Assembly (NCBI GenBank): GCA_019241645.1
Contig: JAFAWQ010000022.1
Span: forward strand, 159,201 to 223,200
Length of the DNA: 64,000 bases
Source of the DNA: Alphaproteobacteria bacterium
Lineage (GTDB): Bacteria; Pseudomonadota; Alphaproteobacteria; Micropepsales; Micropepsaceae
Direction of reading: 5' to 3'
Every line of letters starts with the position of its first letter. Positions within the stretch are counted from its first letter, which is position 1. The notes beneath the pieces were generated by a model. The model was given only the letters and a program-made list of their open reading frames with translations. It was not told the DNA's origin and did not search any database. The translations under genes and the position numbers were made by a program. Below are positions 32,356-43,000 of this stretch, piece after piece.

Positions 32356-32389
32356 AAGTAAGAACGAAAGAGGTACATAGGAGAAAGCT

Positions 32390-33052
32390 ATGGATTGGGA
32401 AGAAAGGCAAATTCTGGAGCGGGAAAGGGAGAAAATGGTGGAATTGGACGACAACGAAGAAGAAGACGACGAAGAAGATGACGACGAAGACGAATCGGAG
32501 GATTCTTCCGGTGAATCGTCCGAGGAGCTCCGTGAACCGTCGCCGACGTCCCGTGTCATAGGAGAGCTGCGGCAGCGGATCGAGGCCCAAAAGGCCCGTA
32601 TTGCCGAGCCGCCGGCTGTCCCGCAGCGTATCGCTTCCCAATCGGCCAAACCCGCAGTGGCGCTTCTGCGCGGCGTGGCCTTCGATCCCGCCGTCCCCAG
32701 CCGCATGAACAAGTACGATTCCGGGGTACCGCAGCTTGAGCTAGCGCCGCTGCCGGACCAACTGCCGCCGGACGGCGCCCAAACCGAGGCGCTGCTCAAC
32801 GCCATCATCGGCGAGTGCCACTTCATGATGCGGGAGGTGGCGTTCCGCTCCATGTGTCAGGCGGATGTGCTGGAAGACCGCCGCATCTGGGCCAATACCG
32901 CCATGGATTTCGCCAGAACCGGCGCCAAAGTCGCCAACAGCGTGGCGGGCCTGCGGCACGGCGTCGGCGTCAAGGAGACCCGGCACACCACCATCATCCA
33001 GAATCAGGTGGCGGCCCAGGTGGTCGGGGGAGGGGGTCCGAGCGCTCGGTGA
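32390..33052 (+). CDS. Hypothetical protein with acidic N-terminus, cassette gene 1
   Basis: Unrecognised 220-residue cytoplasmic protein. Residues 1-50 are extremely acidic (an uninterrupted run of Asp/Glu around residues 20-40, then Ser/Glu-rich), residues 55-75 form a basic helix (VIGELRQRIEAQKARIAE), and residues 130-200 are a helical domain (ALLNAIIGECHFMMREVAFR, then AMDFARTGAKVANSVAGLRH) ending in a Gly-rich tail. Similar helical segments occur in small phage-terminase-adjacent proteins of Rhizobiales, by recollection only. Its stop overlaps the GTG of the next gene, so the two act as a unit. It sits between GloVer genes and ihfB. Confidence 0.6.
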   Translation: MDWEERQILEREREKMVELDDNEEEDDEEDDDEDESEDSSGESSEELREPSPTSRVIGELRQRIEAQKARIAEPPAVPQRIASQSAKPAVALLRGVAFDPAVPSRMNKYDSGVPQLELAPLPDQLPPDGAQTEALLNAIIGECHFMMREVAFRSMCQADVLEDRRIWANTAMDFARTGAKVANSVAGLRHGVGVKETRHTTIIQNQVAAQVVGGGGPSAR

Positions 33053-33267
33053 AAACGACCACACAACTACTAGCGGTCGGAAGGTCGTATAACCCTAAAG
33101 GTGGTGGAAGGCCCGGAAACCGGAACGCTCTCAAGTCCGGCCGGCACACCGGCGCGAAGCGGGAGCTTCGCCGGCAGGTCGTCACCTTCATCGCCCGGGC
33201 AAAACAGCTTGCGGCGATGGTCGAGGCACGGGTCAGGGAGCGGAATGGGCAGGGAAATGGCCGATGA
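33049..33267 (+). CDS. Small basic GNRNALK-type protein, cassette gene 2
   Basis: 72 residues starting at GTG 33049 (GTGA overlap with the previous stop). The core [20 protein letters not shown] is a motif found at the N-terminus of many small mobile-element and terminase-small-subunit-like proteins; it is followed by a basic helix ([20 protein letters not shown]). Strong positive charge contrasts with the acidic partner and suggests they bind each other or a nucleic acid. Function unknown. Confidence 0.55.
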   Translation: MKTTTQLLAVGRSYNPKGGGRPGNRNALKSGRHTGAKRELRRQVVTFIARAKQLAAMVEARVRERNGQGNGR

Positions 33268-33425
33268 TCCGGCTCTCTCCGGGTCTCCGTCGATTCGCCC
33301 TGTTGCAGGGCTGCCGCAGGCTGTGGGATTCTGTCAACAAAAGGCCAAAAAGCTGTTCCGTTTCAGAGGCTTTCCCTTGACCGGCGAAGAGGCCAGTCCC
33401 ACTCTTGTTCATGTTCCAGAAGGCG

Positions 33426-33441
33426 AAAAGGCGCGCCTTTT
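33426..33441. repeat. Perfect 16-base palindrome upstream of ihfB
   Basis: AAAAGGCG immediately followed by its complement CGCCTTTT, 38 bases before the ihfB start. It could be a dimeric regulator site for ihfB or part of the end of the preceding cassette; no T-run outside the palindrome supports termination. The remainder of 33268-33478 holds no recognised gene. Confidence 0.45.
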
Positions 33442-33478
33442 GGGGGAGTTCGGCAGGGGGAATCCCTCGGGGAAGGGA

Positions 33479-33826
33479 ATGATAAAGTCTCAATTGGTGG
33501 CGCGGCTGGTTCAGCGCTATCCACATCTCTACCATCGCGATGTGGAGCGGATCGTATCGACAGTGCTGGATGAAGTCTGCAAGGCGCTGGCGGAAGGCAA
33601 TCGGGTGGAGTTGCGTGGCTTCGGCGCGTTTTCGGTGAAGAGCCGTCCGGCGCGGGTCGGCCGTAATCCGCGCACAGGGGCGGCGGTCAGCGTGCAGCAG
33701 AAGAAGGCGCCGTTTTTCCGCACCGGCAAGGAGCTTCGCGAGCGGCTGAACGCGACAAGTTCGGCTCCCTCATCGTCGCCGGCGGCGAGCTCGCGCGAAC
33801 CTGTGGACAGTCACGCCGGCCATTAG
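33479..33826 (+). CDS. ihfB: Integration host factor subunit beta
   Basis: 115-residue DNA-bending protein of the HU/IHF family. The sequence [40 protein letters not shown], the strand [20 protein letters not shown] and the DNA-intercalating arm [12 protein letters not shown] define IHF-beta, with the conserved Pro in the arm. A Ser/Pro tail of about 20 residues is longer than in E. coli. The frame is open to 33101 but the conserved start is ATG 33479. Usually rpsA precedes and lapA follows in alphaproteobacteria; here neither adjoins and pyrF follows after 77 bases. Confidence 0.95.
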   Translation: MIKSQLVARLVQRYPHLYHRDVERIVSTVLDEVCKALAEGNRVELRGFGAFSVKSRPARVGRNPRTGAAVSVQQKKAPFFRTGKELRERLNATSSAPSSSPAASSREPVDSHAGH

Positions 33827-33903
33827 TGCGGGGGGTTGCCCCCGGTCCCGGGTCTGGCGGAACCTGCCCAGCCAGTCCGGGCACATAAAGGGCAGAGCGG
33901 ATA

Positions 33904-34620
33904 ATGGTGTTGCGGACAGCCAATCCTGTTTTCGTCGCCCTCGATACGCCTGATCTGGCGCGGGCGCTCTCACTTGCCAAGGCGCTGCGGCCGCATGTCG
34001 GCGGCCTTAAGCTTGGCCTGGAATTCATTTCGGCCCTCGGTCCTTCGGCGGTGCGCGAAATGGCGGCCCTCGGGATGCCGGTTTTCGCCGATGTGAAGTT
34101 CCACGACATCCCCAACACAGTGGCCGGCGCGGCACGCGAGATCGCCAGGCTCGGTGCCGCCATGTTCAACGTCCATGCTTCCGGTGGCGAAGCGATGATG
34201 AAGGCGGCCAAGGAGGCGGCAACCTCCATTGATCCCAAGATAAAGGTGATAGCGGTAACGGTGCTCACCAGCGTGGCGGATGAGGATCTTCCCGCCATCG
34301 GGCAGGGGGACTCCGTGGCGCTGCAGGTGGCGCGGCTCGCGCGGCTGGCCAAGGATTCCGGACTCGATGGGGTGGTGTGTAGCCCGCGGGAGATCGAGGT
34401 CGTCCGCCGGGCCTGCGGTGGGAATTTCCTGATCGTGGCGCCGGGGGTTCGTCCGGCCGGCTCCGCGCTCGGCGATCAGCGCCGGGTGATGACGCCGCTG
34501 GAAGCCATCCGCGCGGGCGCCGATATTCTGGTCGTGGGCCGCCCTATCACCGCGGCGGCCGATCCGGTTCGGGCGGCGGCCCTTATCGCCGAAGAGGTCG
34601 CGCCCGCCCGCGCCGCCTGA
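33904..34620 (+). CDS. pyrF: Orotidine 5'-phosphate decarboxylase PyrF
   Basis: Last step of UMP synthesis. 238 residues, with PVFVALDTPDLARALSLA at the start, the catalytic Asp-Lys-x-x-Asp in FADVKFHDIPNTVAGA, SGLDGVVCSPREI, and the phosphate-binding end APGVRPAGSALGDQRRVMTP and GADILVVGRPIT. Standard length. trpF begins 11 bases downstream, so pyrF heads or shares the trp transcript. Confidence 0.97.
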   Translation: MVLRTANPVFVALDTPDLARALSLAKALRPHVGGLKLGLEFISALGPSAVREMAALGMPVFADVKFHDIPNTVAGAAREIARLGAAMFNVHASGGEAMMKAAKEAATSIDPKIKVIAVTVLTSVADEDLPAIGQGDSVALQVARLARLAKDSGLDGVVCSPREIEVVRRACGGNFLIVAPGVRPAGSALGDQRRVMTPLEAIRAGADILVVGRPITAAADPVRAAALIAEEVAPARAA

Positions 34621-34631
34621 TATTCTCCCCC

Positions 34632-35291
34632 ATGGTTCAGGTGAAGATCTGCGGGATCAACAGTCCGGCGGCGGCAGATGCCGTGGCTTCGGCCGGCGCG
34701 GACTATGCCGGCTTCGTGTTCTTCCCCCCCTCTCCCCGCCACGTGGGCTACGGCCAGGCGAGTTCCCTGTCGACCAGGCTACGAGGCCGGTGCCGGGTGG
34801 TTGCCGTTGTTGTCGACGCGACCGATCCGGAAATCGAGGCGGCGGTGAATGCGGCCCGTCCGGGTTTTCTCCAGCTGCACGGGAAGGAGTCGCCGGAACG
34901 TGTTGTTGCCATCCGCCAACGGTTTGCCGTGCCGGTGATCAAGGCGATTTCCATAGCCGACAAGGAAGATCTGCAGCATGCACCGGCGTTCGAGGCTGTC
35001 GCCGACCTGTTGCTGTTCGATGCGAAGGCGCCGAACAACACACCCCGGCCTGGTGGACATGGCGCCGCATTCGACTGGCGGCTCCTGAACGGCCGCCGAT
35101 TATCGCGTCCTTGGCTGCTCGGCGGAGGACTTAACCCGGAGAATGTCGTCCGCGCCATCCGCGCGTGCGACGCGCCGGGTGTGGACTGTTCTTCGGGCGT
35201 CGAAACCGCGCCGGGTTTGAAAGATCCGAATCTCATTCGGGAATTCATCGCCGCCGCGCGCGCCACGCAATTCGCAGGAGCGGAATCGTGA
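34632..35291 (+). CDS. trpF: Phosphoribosylanthranilate isomerase TrpF
   Basis: (beta/alpha)8 enzyme of tryptophan synthesis, 219 residues. [20 protein letters not shown] carries the catalytic Cys, [17 protein letters not shown] the substrate loop, VGVVVDA-like [17 protein letters not shown], and the phosphate site [15 protein letters not shown] with [16 protein letters not shown] holding the catalytic Asp. Its stop overlaps the GTG start of trpB. Confidence 0.96.
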   Translation: MVQVKICGINSPAAADAVASAGADYAGFVFFPPSPRHVGYGQASSLSTRLRGRCRVVAVVVDATDPEIEAAVNAARPGFLQLHGKESPERVVAIRQRFAVPVIKAISIADKEDLQHAPAFEAVADLLLFDAKAPNNTPRPGGHGAAFDWRLLNGRRLSRPWLLGGGLNPENVVRAIRACDAPGVDCSSGVETAPGLKDPNLIREFIAAARATQFAGAES

Positions 35292-36505
35292 CGGCGCTGA
35301 CGCCGAATTCCTACCGTTCCGGCCCAGACGAGCGCGGACATTTCGGCGAGTATGGCGGGCGTTTTGTCGCCGAGACTTTGATGCCGCTCGTGCTGGAACT
35401 CGAGCGCGCATACAGCGAAGCAAAGCACGATACGGCATTTCAGGCTGAGCTGAATGGCCTGCTCAAACATTATGTCGGCCGTCCGAGCGCGCTCTATTTT
35501 GCCGAGCGGCTCACGCAACATCTCGGCGGTGCGAAGATTTATCTGAAGCGCGAGGATCTCAATCACACCGGCGCGCACAAGATCAACAATTGCCTCGGAC
35601 AGATTCTACTTGCGCGCCGCATGGGAAAGACGCGGATCATCGCGGAGACAGGCGCTGGCCAGCATGGCGTTGCGACCGCGACGGTCGCCGCGCGTTTCGG
35701 TTTGCCGTGCGTCATTTATATGGGCGAAGTCGATATCGAGCGGCAGAAGCCGAACGTCTTCCGCATGCATTTGCTGGGCGCGGAAGTGCGCAGCGTCACC
35801 TCGGGCTCGCGCACGCTCAAGGATGCGATGAACGAAGCATTGCGCGATTGGGTCGCGAATGTGCACGACACGTTCTACATCATCGGCTCCGCGGCCGGTC
35901 CACATCCCTATCCGGAAATGGTGCGGGATTTTCAGTGTGTGATTGGCAACGAAGCGCGCGCGCAAATGATCAAAGCAGAAGGGCGCCTGCCTGACCTGGT
36001 AGTGGCGTGTGTGGGCGGCGGCTCGAACGCGATCGGGATGTTCCATCCATTCCTCGACGATCGCGACGTTGCGATTCACGGCGTGGAAGCGGCCGGAGAA
36101 GGCACGGCGACAGAACGTCATGCGGCCACGCTTTCGAAAGGAGCGCCAGGAGTCCTGCACGGCGCGCGCAGTTATCTGCTGCAAAACGGCGACGGCCAGG
36201 TGCTGGAGGCCCATTCGATTTCCGCAGGTCTCGACTATCCCGGTGTCGGCCCTGAACATTCCTGGCTGAAAGACAATGGCCGCGTGAGCTATTATTCGGC
36301 GACCGACACGGAAGCACTGGAAGCCTTCGGGCTCCTTTGCAAACTGGAGGGAATCATCCCGGCGCTTGAACCTTCGCACGCCATTGCCCACGTCATGCGC
36401 GCGGCCCCGAAGATGGCAAAGGACGAGATTATCGTGGTGACGCTCTCCGGACGGGGCGACAAGGATGTATTCACCGTCGCGAACGCGCTTGGTGCCTCGT
36501 TATGA
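35288..36505 (+). CDS. trpB: Tryptophan synthase beta chain TrpB
   Basis: PLP enzyme condensing indole with serine, 405 residues. The PLP lysine is in [18 protein letters not shown], the catalytic Glu in [14 protein letters not shown], the phosphate-binding loop is [15 protein letters not shown], and [11 protein letters not shown] closes the protein. GTG 35288 overlaps the trpF stop; the frame extension to 35165 is inside trpF. TrpA follows with an ATGA overlap, matching the alpha2beta2 complex. Confidence 0.97.
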   Translation: MTALTPNSYRSGPDERGHFGEYGGRFVAETLMPLVLELERAYSEAKHDTAFQAELNGLLKHYVGRPSALYFAERLTQHLGGAKIYLKREDLNHTGAHKINNCLGQILLARRMGKTRIIAETGAGQHGVATATVAARFGLPCVIYMGEVDIERQKPNVFRMHLLGAEVRSVTSGSRTLKDAMNEALRDWVANVHDTFYIIGSAAGPHPYPEMVRDFQCVIGNEARAQMIKAEGRLPDLVVACVGGGSNAIGMFHPFLDDRDVAIHGVEAAGEGTATERHAATLSKGAPGVLHGARSYLLQNGDGQVLEAHSISAGLDYPGVGPEHSWLKDNGRVSYYSATDTEALEAFGLLCKLEGIIPALEPSHAIAHVMRAAPKMAKDEIIVVTLSGRGDKDVFTVANALGASL

Positions 36506-37338
36506 GTCGCATTGCCGGGCGGTTTATGGAACTCGGAGAGCGGGGGCGCGCAGCCTTCATTCCCTTCGTCACAGCCGGAGATCCGGATTTCGAAACCTGC
36601 GCTTCAATTATCGAAAAGCTGCCTGAGATGGGTGCCGACCTGATCGAAATCGGCGTGCCGTTTTCCGATCCGATGGCGGACGGTCCGTCCATTCAGGCAG
36701 CCAGCCTGCGTGCCCTGAATGCAGGCATGAGTGTCCCGGGCGTGTTTGAGCTTGTTCGGCGCTTTCGCCGAGCGGACGATGCGACACCGATCGTGCTCAT
36801 GGGCTATTTCAATCCGATTCACGCCTACGGCATCGATCGGTTCGTCACGGATGCGTCCGCTGCCGGCGTTGATGGCCTGATAACAGTCGATCTTCCTCCG
36901 GAAGAAGACGCCGTGCTTCGCGTCCCGGCGTCGGTGAAGGGGATCGATGTGGTCAGGCTCGCCACGCCAACCAGCGATGAGATGAGGCTTAGGCGCATCG
37001 CGAAAGAAGCGAGCGGGTTTCTCTATTATGTGTCGGTCGCGGGCGTAACCGGCACGAAAAGCTTTGCCGAGGCCGACTTGCAGAACTCGTTGCGAAGTCT
37101 GAAACGCATTACGCAACTTCCCTGCGCGGTGGGTTTCGGCATTCGAACGGCCGAACAGGCGAAGAATGTGGCGAGGTTTGCCGACGCTGTGGTGATTGGC
37201 TCGGCTATCGTCCAGCGAATCGCCGCAGCCGTGACGTCAGAAATGCCTTCAGCATCTGTGATCGCGGAGACGATCGGTTTCTGCAAAATGCTGGCAGATT
37301 CGGTGCATGCCGCGCGTCAGATTTCCGTGGTAGGTTGA
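36502..37338 (+). CDS. trpA: Tryptophan synthase alpha chain TrpA
   Basis: Cleaves indole-3-glycerol phosphate to indole and glyceraldehyde 3-phosphate. 278 residues: [20 protein letters not shown], the catalytic Glu in [19 protein letters not shown], the catalytic Asp in [15 protein letters not shown], and the phosphate sites [12 protein letters not shown] and [14 protein letters not shown]. Coupled to trpB by ATGA; accD follows four bases later. Confidence 0.97.
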   Translation: MSRIAGRFMELGERGRAAFIPFVTAGDPDFETCASIIEKLPEMGADLIEIGVPFSDPMADGPSIQAASLRALNAGMSVPGVFELVRRFRRADDATPIVLMGYFNPIHAYGIDRFVTDASAAGVDGLITVDLPPEEDAVLRVPASVKGIDVVRLATPTSDEMRLRRIAKEASGFLYYVSVAGVTGTKSFAEADLQNSLRSLKRITQLPCAVGFGIRTAEQAKNVARFADAVVIGSAIVQRIAAAVTSEMPSASVIAETIGFCKMLADSVHAARQISVVG

Positions 37339-37342
37339 GGCC

Positions 37343-38275
37343 ATGAACTGGATCGCCAATTTTGTCCGCCCCAGGATCAAGAGCCTTATCGGAGGCCGCA
37401 ACGCAACCCCGGACAATCTCTGGAAGAAATGTCCGGGCTGCGGTGACATGATTTTTCATCGCGATCTTCAGGCCGCCCAGGACGTTTGCCCGAAATGCGA
37501 TCACCACTTGCGCATTGGCCCGGCGCAACGCTTCGCCTCCATCTTCGATGGGGGGATTTTCGAGGAATTGCCTCAGCCGCGCGTGACGCAGGATCCCCTG
37601 CGCTTTCGGGACGAGCGTCGATATTCCGATCGGCTGAAGGATGCCCGCAGCAAAACCGGCCGGCGGGAGGCATTTGCAGCAGCGAGCGGAACGCTTGACG
37701 GGATACCAGTGATTGTAGCCGTGCAGCCGTTCGATTTCCTGGGTGGTTCTCTCGGCATGGCGGTGGGTGAAGGCCTGGTCCAGGCCATGCAGAACGCCGT
37801 GCAGGAACGGCGTGCCTTCGTTCTCTTTGTGGCATCCGGCGGAGCCCGCATGCAGGAGGGGATTCTTTCGCTCATGCAGATGCCACGCGCAACAATCACG
37901 GTCGACATGCTGCATGAAGCAGGGCTGCCCTACCTCGTGGTCCTCACCGATCCAACGACCGGCGGTGTCAGTGCATCCTACGCGATGTTGGGAGATATCC
38001 ATATCGCGGAGCCGGGGGCCCTGATTGGCTTTACGGGTCAGCGCGTCATCGAACAGACGATTCGCGAACGCCTGCCGGAAGGTTTTCAGCGCGCAGAATA
38101 TCTTCGGGAACATGGCATGGTCGATATGGTCGTGCACCGTCACCAGATGCGCGAGACGCTTTCCCGTTTGCTGCTTATGCTGATGAAAAAGGCAGATCGC
38201 AAAACAAGGCGAGGGCACCTACCAAGCGCGGCTGAGACCACGCCGGGCGCCCCCAATCCGGCGGCTACGACGTGA
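37343..38275 (+). CDS. accD: Acetyl-CoA carboxylase carboxyltransferase subunit beta AccD
   Basis: Beta subunit of the carboxyltransferase in fatty-acid synthesis. 310 residues with the N-terminal zinc ribbon [16 protein letters not shown] and [13 protein letters not shown] (C-x2-C ... C-x2-C), and the crotonase-type core [47 protein letters not shown] and [20 protein letters not shown]. The C-terminal tail is short and proline-rich. The stop overlaps the GTG of folC. Confidence 0.97.
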   Translation: MNWIANFVRPRIKSLIGGRNATPDNLWKKCPGCGDMIFHRDLQAAQDVCPKCDHHLRIGPAQRFASIFDGGIFEELPQPRVTQDPLRFRDERRYSDRLKDARSKTGRREAFAAASGTLDGIPVIVAVQPFDFLGGSLGMAVGEGLVQAMQNAVQERRAFVLFVASGGARMQEGILSLMQMPRATITVDMLHEAGLPYLVVLTDPTTGGVSASYAMLGDIHIAEPGALIGFTGQRVIEQTIRERLPEGFQRAEYLREHGMVDMVVHRHQMRETLSRLLLMLMKKADRKTRRGHLPSAAETTPGAPNPAATT

Positions 38276-39588
38276 GCACTGTCACACAGAGCAACATCAT
38301 TCTCGAGAGATTGCTGGCGCTACATCCCAAACGAATTGATCTTGTGCTGGACCGCATCGAGCGGCTTCTGGCACAGCTTGGGCATCCCGAGTTCAGATTG
38401 CCGCCGGTCATTCATGTTGCGGGCACGAACGGCAAGGGCTCAACCTGCGCCTTCGCGCGCGCTATTCTTGAAGCCCAGGGCCTGCGCGCGCACGTTTATA
38501 CATCGCCCCATCTTGTCCGCTTTCACGAACGAATTCGCCTCGCTGGCAAGCTGATCTCGGAAGAAGAACTGAGTGACACTCTGCAGGAATGCGAAATAGC
38601 CAATGCCGGCGCGCCCATCACCTTTTTCGAAATAACCACTGCGGCCGCGCTGCTCGCGTCTTCTCGTCACCCTGCCGATGTTCTGATCCTGGAGGTCGGT
38701 CTGGGGGGAAGGCTTGATGCAACCAATGTCATCCGCCGCCCGGCTGTAACGGTCATTACGCCGGTCGGTCTCGATCATCAGGAGTTCCTCGGCCCCGATC
38801 TTGTCAATATTGCTGCCGAGAAAGCGGGTATTATCAAACCCGGCGTGCCGCTCGTGGTTGGATCTCAGGATGACCGCGCCCGCGATGTCATCGAGCGCAC
38901 CGCGGATTCTCTCTCGGCGCCGGTTTATTTCTACGGGCAGGACTTTTTTGCGCATGTGGAGCGCGGCCGCATGATCTATCAGGACGAAAATGGGCTGCTC
39001 GACCTTCCGCTCCCTAAGCTGTCTGGCGCGCACCAAATCGACAATGCCGGCACTGCAATCGCGGCTTTGCGGCACTCAAAACGCGGTTGGGCCGATGAAA
39101 GCGGAATCGAGTCGGGCTTGCGGCAAGTGGAATGGCCGGCCCGCCTCCAGCGGCTGACACGTGGACCGATTGTCGCCCTTGCACCGGAGGGCGCGGAAGT
39201 CTGGCTCGATGGCGGACACAATCCGCACGCAGCGCACGCCCTCGCTCAAGCGCTCGCGGATTTCGAAGAACGTTCGGAGAAGCCTCTCTATCTCATCTGC
39301 GGCATGCTTAAGACAAAAGACGCGGAAGGCTTTTTGACTCCATTCAGGGGGCTTGCCCGGCATGTGACCACACTCACCATTCCTGGCGAGACGGCCAGTC
39401 GCGGCGCCGGCGAACTCTACGATGCCGCGCGCAAGACGGGACTCGATGCAAGCCCGGCCGACGATCTGGAGGATGCCATGGCGCAGGTGGCTGGCTGGGC
39501 ATGCGGGCGACCGGGAGAAGGAGCCCCGCGCGTTCTCATTTGCGGCTCGCTACACCTGGCCGGCATCGTGCTGGCAGAGAATGGCTGA
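38272..39588 (+). CDS. folC: Bifunctional folylpolyglutamate/dihydrofolate synthase FolC
   Basis: Mur-ligase-fold enzyme adding glutamate to folates, 438 residues. P-loop [20 protein letters not shown], the folate-binding [15 protein letters not shown], the metal-site region [28 protein letters not shown] with [17 protein letters not shown], and the C-terminal domain [14 protein letters not shown]. Start GTG 38272 overlaps the accD stop. Ends the rightward operon, converging on trxA. Confidence 0.95.
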   Translation: MSTVTQSNIILERLLALHPKRIDLVLDRIERLLAQLGHPEFRLPPVIHVAGTNGKGSTCAFARAILEAQGLRAHVYTSPHLVRFHERIRLAGKLISEEELSDTLQECEIANAGAPITFFEITTAAALLASSRHPADVLILEVGLGGRLDATNVIRRPAVTVITPVGLDHQEFLGPDLVNIAAEKAGIIKPGVPLVVGSQDDRARDVIERTADSLSAPVYFYGQDFFAHVERGRMIYQDENGLLDLPLPKLSGAHQIDNAGTAIAALRHSKRGWADESGIESGLRQVEWPARLQRLTRGPIVALAPEGAEVWLDGGHNPHAAHALAQALADFEERSEKPLYLICGMLKTKDAEGFLTPFRGLARHVTTLTIPGETASRGAGELYDAARKTGLDASPADDLEDAMAQVAGWACGRPGEGAPRVLICGSLHLAGIVLAENG

Positions 39589-39627
39589 CACTATAACGCA
39601 ATACCCTTGCTTCGGCCGCGTTGCTGT

Positions 39628-39984
39628 TCACGTTACCGCGCTTGCAGCGGCCGAATTTGCCGCGATCGAACTTTCGATCCACTCCTTGATCTTGGATTTC
39701 GGCAAAGCACCCACCTTCGTCGCCGTAACCTGACCGCCACTGAAGATCATCAGGGTGGGCACGCCGCGCACGCCATATTTCGTAGGCACATTCGGGTTCT
39801 GGTCGATGTCGAGTTTGGCGATGGTGATCTTGTCCTGCAATTCTCCGGCAAGTTCCTCAAGAGCTGGCGCTATCATGCGGCAGGGGCCGCACCATTCCGC
39901 CCAGAAATCGACCACCACGGGCTTCTGCGAATTCAGGACGTCGTTTTGAAAGGAAGCATCGGAAACCTTGATCGGGGTGGACAT
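39628..39984 (-). CDS. trxA: Thioredoxin TrxA
   Basis: Cytoplasmic thioredoxin, 118 residues, with the redox site VVDFWAEWCGPCRMIAPALE, the cis-proline loop RGVPTLMIFSGGQ and a C-terminal helix. Slightly longer than the classical 105-110 residues because of an Ala/Ser tail (SIAANSAAASAVT). It is the last gene of the leftward tsaE-amgK-murU-addB-addA-trxA run, 59 bases after addA, so it may also have its own promoter. Confidence 0.96.
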   Translation of the reverse strand: MSTPIKVSDASFQNDVLNSQKPVVVDFWAEWCGPCRMIAPALEELAGELQDKITIAKLDIDQNPNVPTKYGVRGVPTLMIFSGGQVTATKVGALPKSKIKEWIESSIAANSAAASAVT

Positions 39985-40043
39985 GAACAGCCTTTCGGAA
40001 TGCGATGGTGGAGGTCAGGAATGTAGGTGCCGATACGGCCCGG

Positions 40044-43000
40044 TCAAGCGGGAGCGAGACGCGCCATTTCCTGGTCCAGGATGTCTGTTGGAAGCAGCAT
40101 CAGCGTTGGGCCCTCGGTCCAGACCAACGCGCAATTCACCTGCTTCCGCGGAAAGAGCTTGGCAAGGGCGAGGCGGTAAAGCGCCATCTGGCGAATGTAG
40201 ATGGCGGGTACGCCCTCAAGCCGATCCGGCGGAGGACGGTTGGTCTTGAAGTCGAGGGCCAGAACTTCGGCGTCGGTCACCGCGAGCCGGTCAATGCGGC
40301 CGCTCACGCGTGCGCCGGCGCCCAGTTCCGGCAGATCCGCCACGATGGCGATCTCCCCTTTCGATCCCGGTGTAAACGCCGGTGCAAATTGCGGGTCGTT
40401 CAGGACGCGCAAAGTGGAATCGGTTAGAGCCGCCGCTTCAACGGCGGCTTCACCTTGCGCCGCGAGAAAGGCCAGTGCGATGGTGCGCCGGTCCTCGGGA
40501 GCAATTTCCGGCAGCCGCGCCAGCAAGCTGTGGATCAAAAGGCCGCGACGGAAGCGTTGGGCGTGCTTTAGTCCAACAGGCGAAACCGTTGCCGGTTCAT
40601 CGTCGGCTATATCATCCGAGGGTCGGATCAGCCGCGGACGCCCGCGCTCGGCCGGGGGATCGGCCCGCAGCCAGTGCGGCAAAGGCGCCGATGTTTCTAC
40701 CGCTCCTCGCCTGACATCGATCTCATCTATCTCCTTCCCCAAGGCATAGATGTCGCCATCGGATTGCGTGACCTTTTGCCCAATTTTCATCATGGCGGCC
40801 TCGGCAAGGCGATACCATGACTCATCCCGGATGCCGTTCTTGTTCTCGAAGCCGCAGACATAGAGCCGGTCCCGCGCGCGCGTCAGGGCGACGTAGAAAA
40901 GGCGCCTATGTTCCTTCAATGCTTCCCGTCTGGCGAATTCTTTTGCCTCGCTCACGGCTTCACACGCATCCGCGTTGCGGATGGGGAAGATCACGCCATC
41001 GTCCTGGTACAGTAGCTCGCCGCGACGGCCTGGAGGGTCGGGCAGGGTGGTTGTGTCGGGGAGGAATACGATGTCGGCTTCCAACCCTTTTGCCCCATGG
41101 ACCGTCATGACGCGTACCTGATCGCGGCCACGTTCCATGTCGCGCTTCACTTCCGCATCGGCGCGCTCGATCCAGTGGAGAAAGCCTTGCAATGACGCTG
41201 TATTGGCCGCCTCGTATTCGAGCGCCAGCGAGAGGAATTCGTCGATCGCGTCACTTGCTTCGGGCCCAAGCCGGGCCAACATTCGCGCGCGCCTGTCGGC
41301 GGCGTTCAAAGACTGCGCGAAGAATTCGTAGGCCGGCGCATAGTCCGCTCGCGACAAGAGGTCGGACAGAAAGGCATGGGCGGCTGTGAATGATAGCAGC
41401 TCGTCGCGGCGGTCAATGAGTTCGCGCCAGAGGCTTCGCCCTCCACGCGGGTTGGCAAGCGTGAACAGTTCTTCTTCGCTCAAGCCGATAAACGGCGAGC
41501 GCAACAGGGCAGCGAGATTGAGATCGTCCTCTGGCAGAAGCGCAAAATGGCCGAGGGCCATCAAATCCATCACCGCGATTTCGTTCCGGAGGCGAATGCG
41601 ATCGGCGCCCGCGACAGGCACGCGAGCCTGCGTGAGCTTGCGGATGATTTCGGTGGCGAAAGGCTCGCGCCGCGGCATCAGGATCATGATGTCGCCCGCA
41701 CGAATAGGCCGGTCATGCCCCGGCATTCGCACGCCGTCATCCAGCCATTTCCTGATCTTGGCGGCGATCTTTTCGGCGAGCTGGACAACGGGGCTGGTTT
41801 CCGATGCCACATCGACCGGCCGCCAGTAATCGGGTTCGGGCGTTTTCGCGGGTTTAATGGCGGGCCAGAATTCAACGCGTCCCTTCGCGTCCATTCGAAA
41901 GGGGTGGTGCTCTATCGTATCCGCCGAAGATGTAAGCCCCTCGCGCGCTGCCGGTTCACCGAAGACGGCGTCCACAAATTCCAGAATTTCGGGAGCGGAA
42001 CGCCGCGACGTCTGCAAACGCACATCGGTGAAATCGGCTTGCGCGAGTTGGGAAAAGCGCCTGCGGCTCACTTCGAATTCGCTGGGATCGGCACCCTGGA
42101 AACTGAAGATCGATTGTTTCTGGTCGCCGACGGCAAAAATCGTGCGCGGCTTTGCAAACAGATCTCGTGTTGCCATGCCGGTGAAAAATTCATCCGTCAG
42201 CCTTCCGACAATGCGCCATTGCTCCGGACTGGTGTCCTGCGCCTCATCGATAAGCACGTGATCGAGCCCGCCATCGAGTTTATAGAGCACCCATGCGGCG
42301 GCATCGCTGCGCTCCAGCAACCCCAGCGTTTCGGAAATCAAGTCATTGTAGTCCAGCGCGCTCCGCGCGCGTTTTTCCGCTGAATAGATCTCCCGCACCG
42401 CATCCGCGAGGGTGAGCGCAGCGTCGGCAAGCAGCGCAGCCCTGACGGCCCTGCAGCGCTCCTCAGCCGCGACATACCGCTCCGCCAGCTCCGCCATGTA
42501 GGCCGCCAGTGACGGACTGGCGTCACACAGTCCCTTGCTGGCGAGCTTCGTCCTGGCTGTACCGTCTGTCGTGCAGAACGCCTCGCGCAAGCTACGGAAT
42601 GCATCTGTGCTGAATCCCCGCGTCGAGAAAGCGGAAAGCTGTGACCCAAGTTTCCGGTCGGTTTTGCCGCCGGTCGCCAGCCAAGCCACCACAGATGTGA
42701 GGTTTTCTGCCTCTGCTTTGGCTTGTGCGCAAAACTCTTCAGCGATGCGCTCGACCGTATCGCCTTGGCTGACGCGATGAGCACGCTCCGCCAGTTCACG
42801 AAGCGCACAATCCCCCTTTGGCAGCCCCGAAAAAAAGCGCTCCATTTTGCGGCGGTTATTTCCCAGCGCCGCATCCAGAATTTGATGAAGCCTGCTTTCG
42901 CTCGTTTCTGTGACGATGTGTGCAACAGCGGCCGCGAGCTTGCTGGCGCCGGAGCCCGCTTGCCCAAGCACCTGTTCACGCGCGTCGGCGATCATGTCCC

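Noticed and set aside
34600..34640. Trp leader/attenuator before trpF
   Set aside because: Only 11 bases separate pyrF and trpF, with no leader peptide or hairpins.
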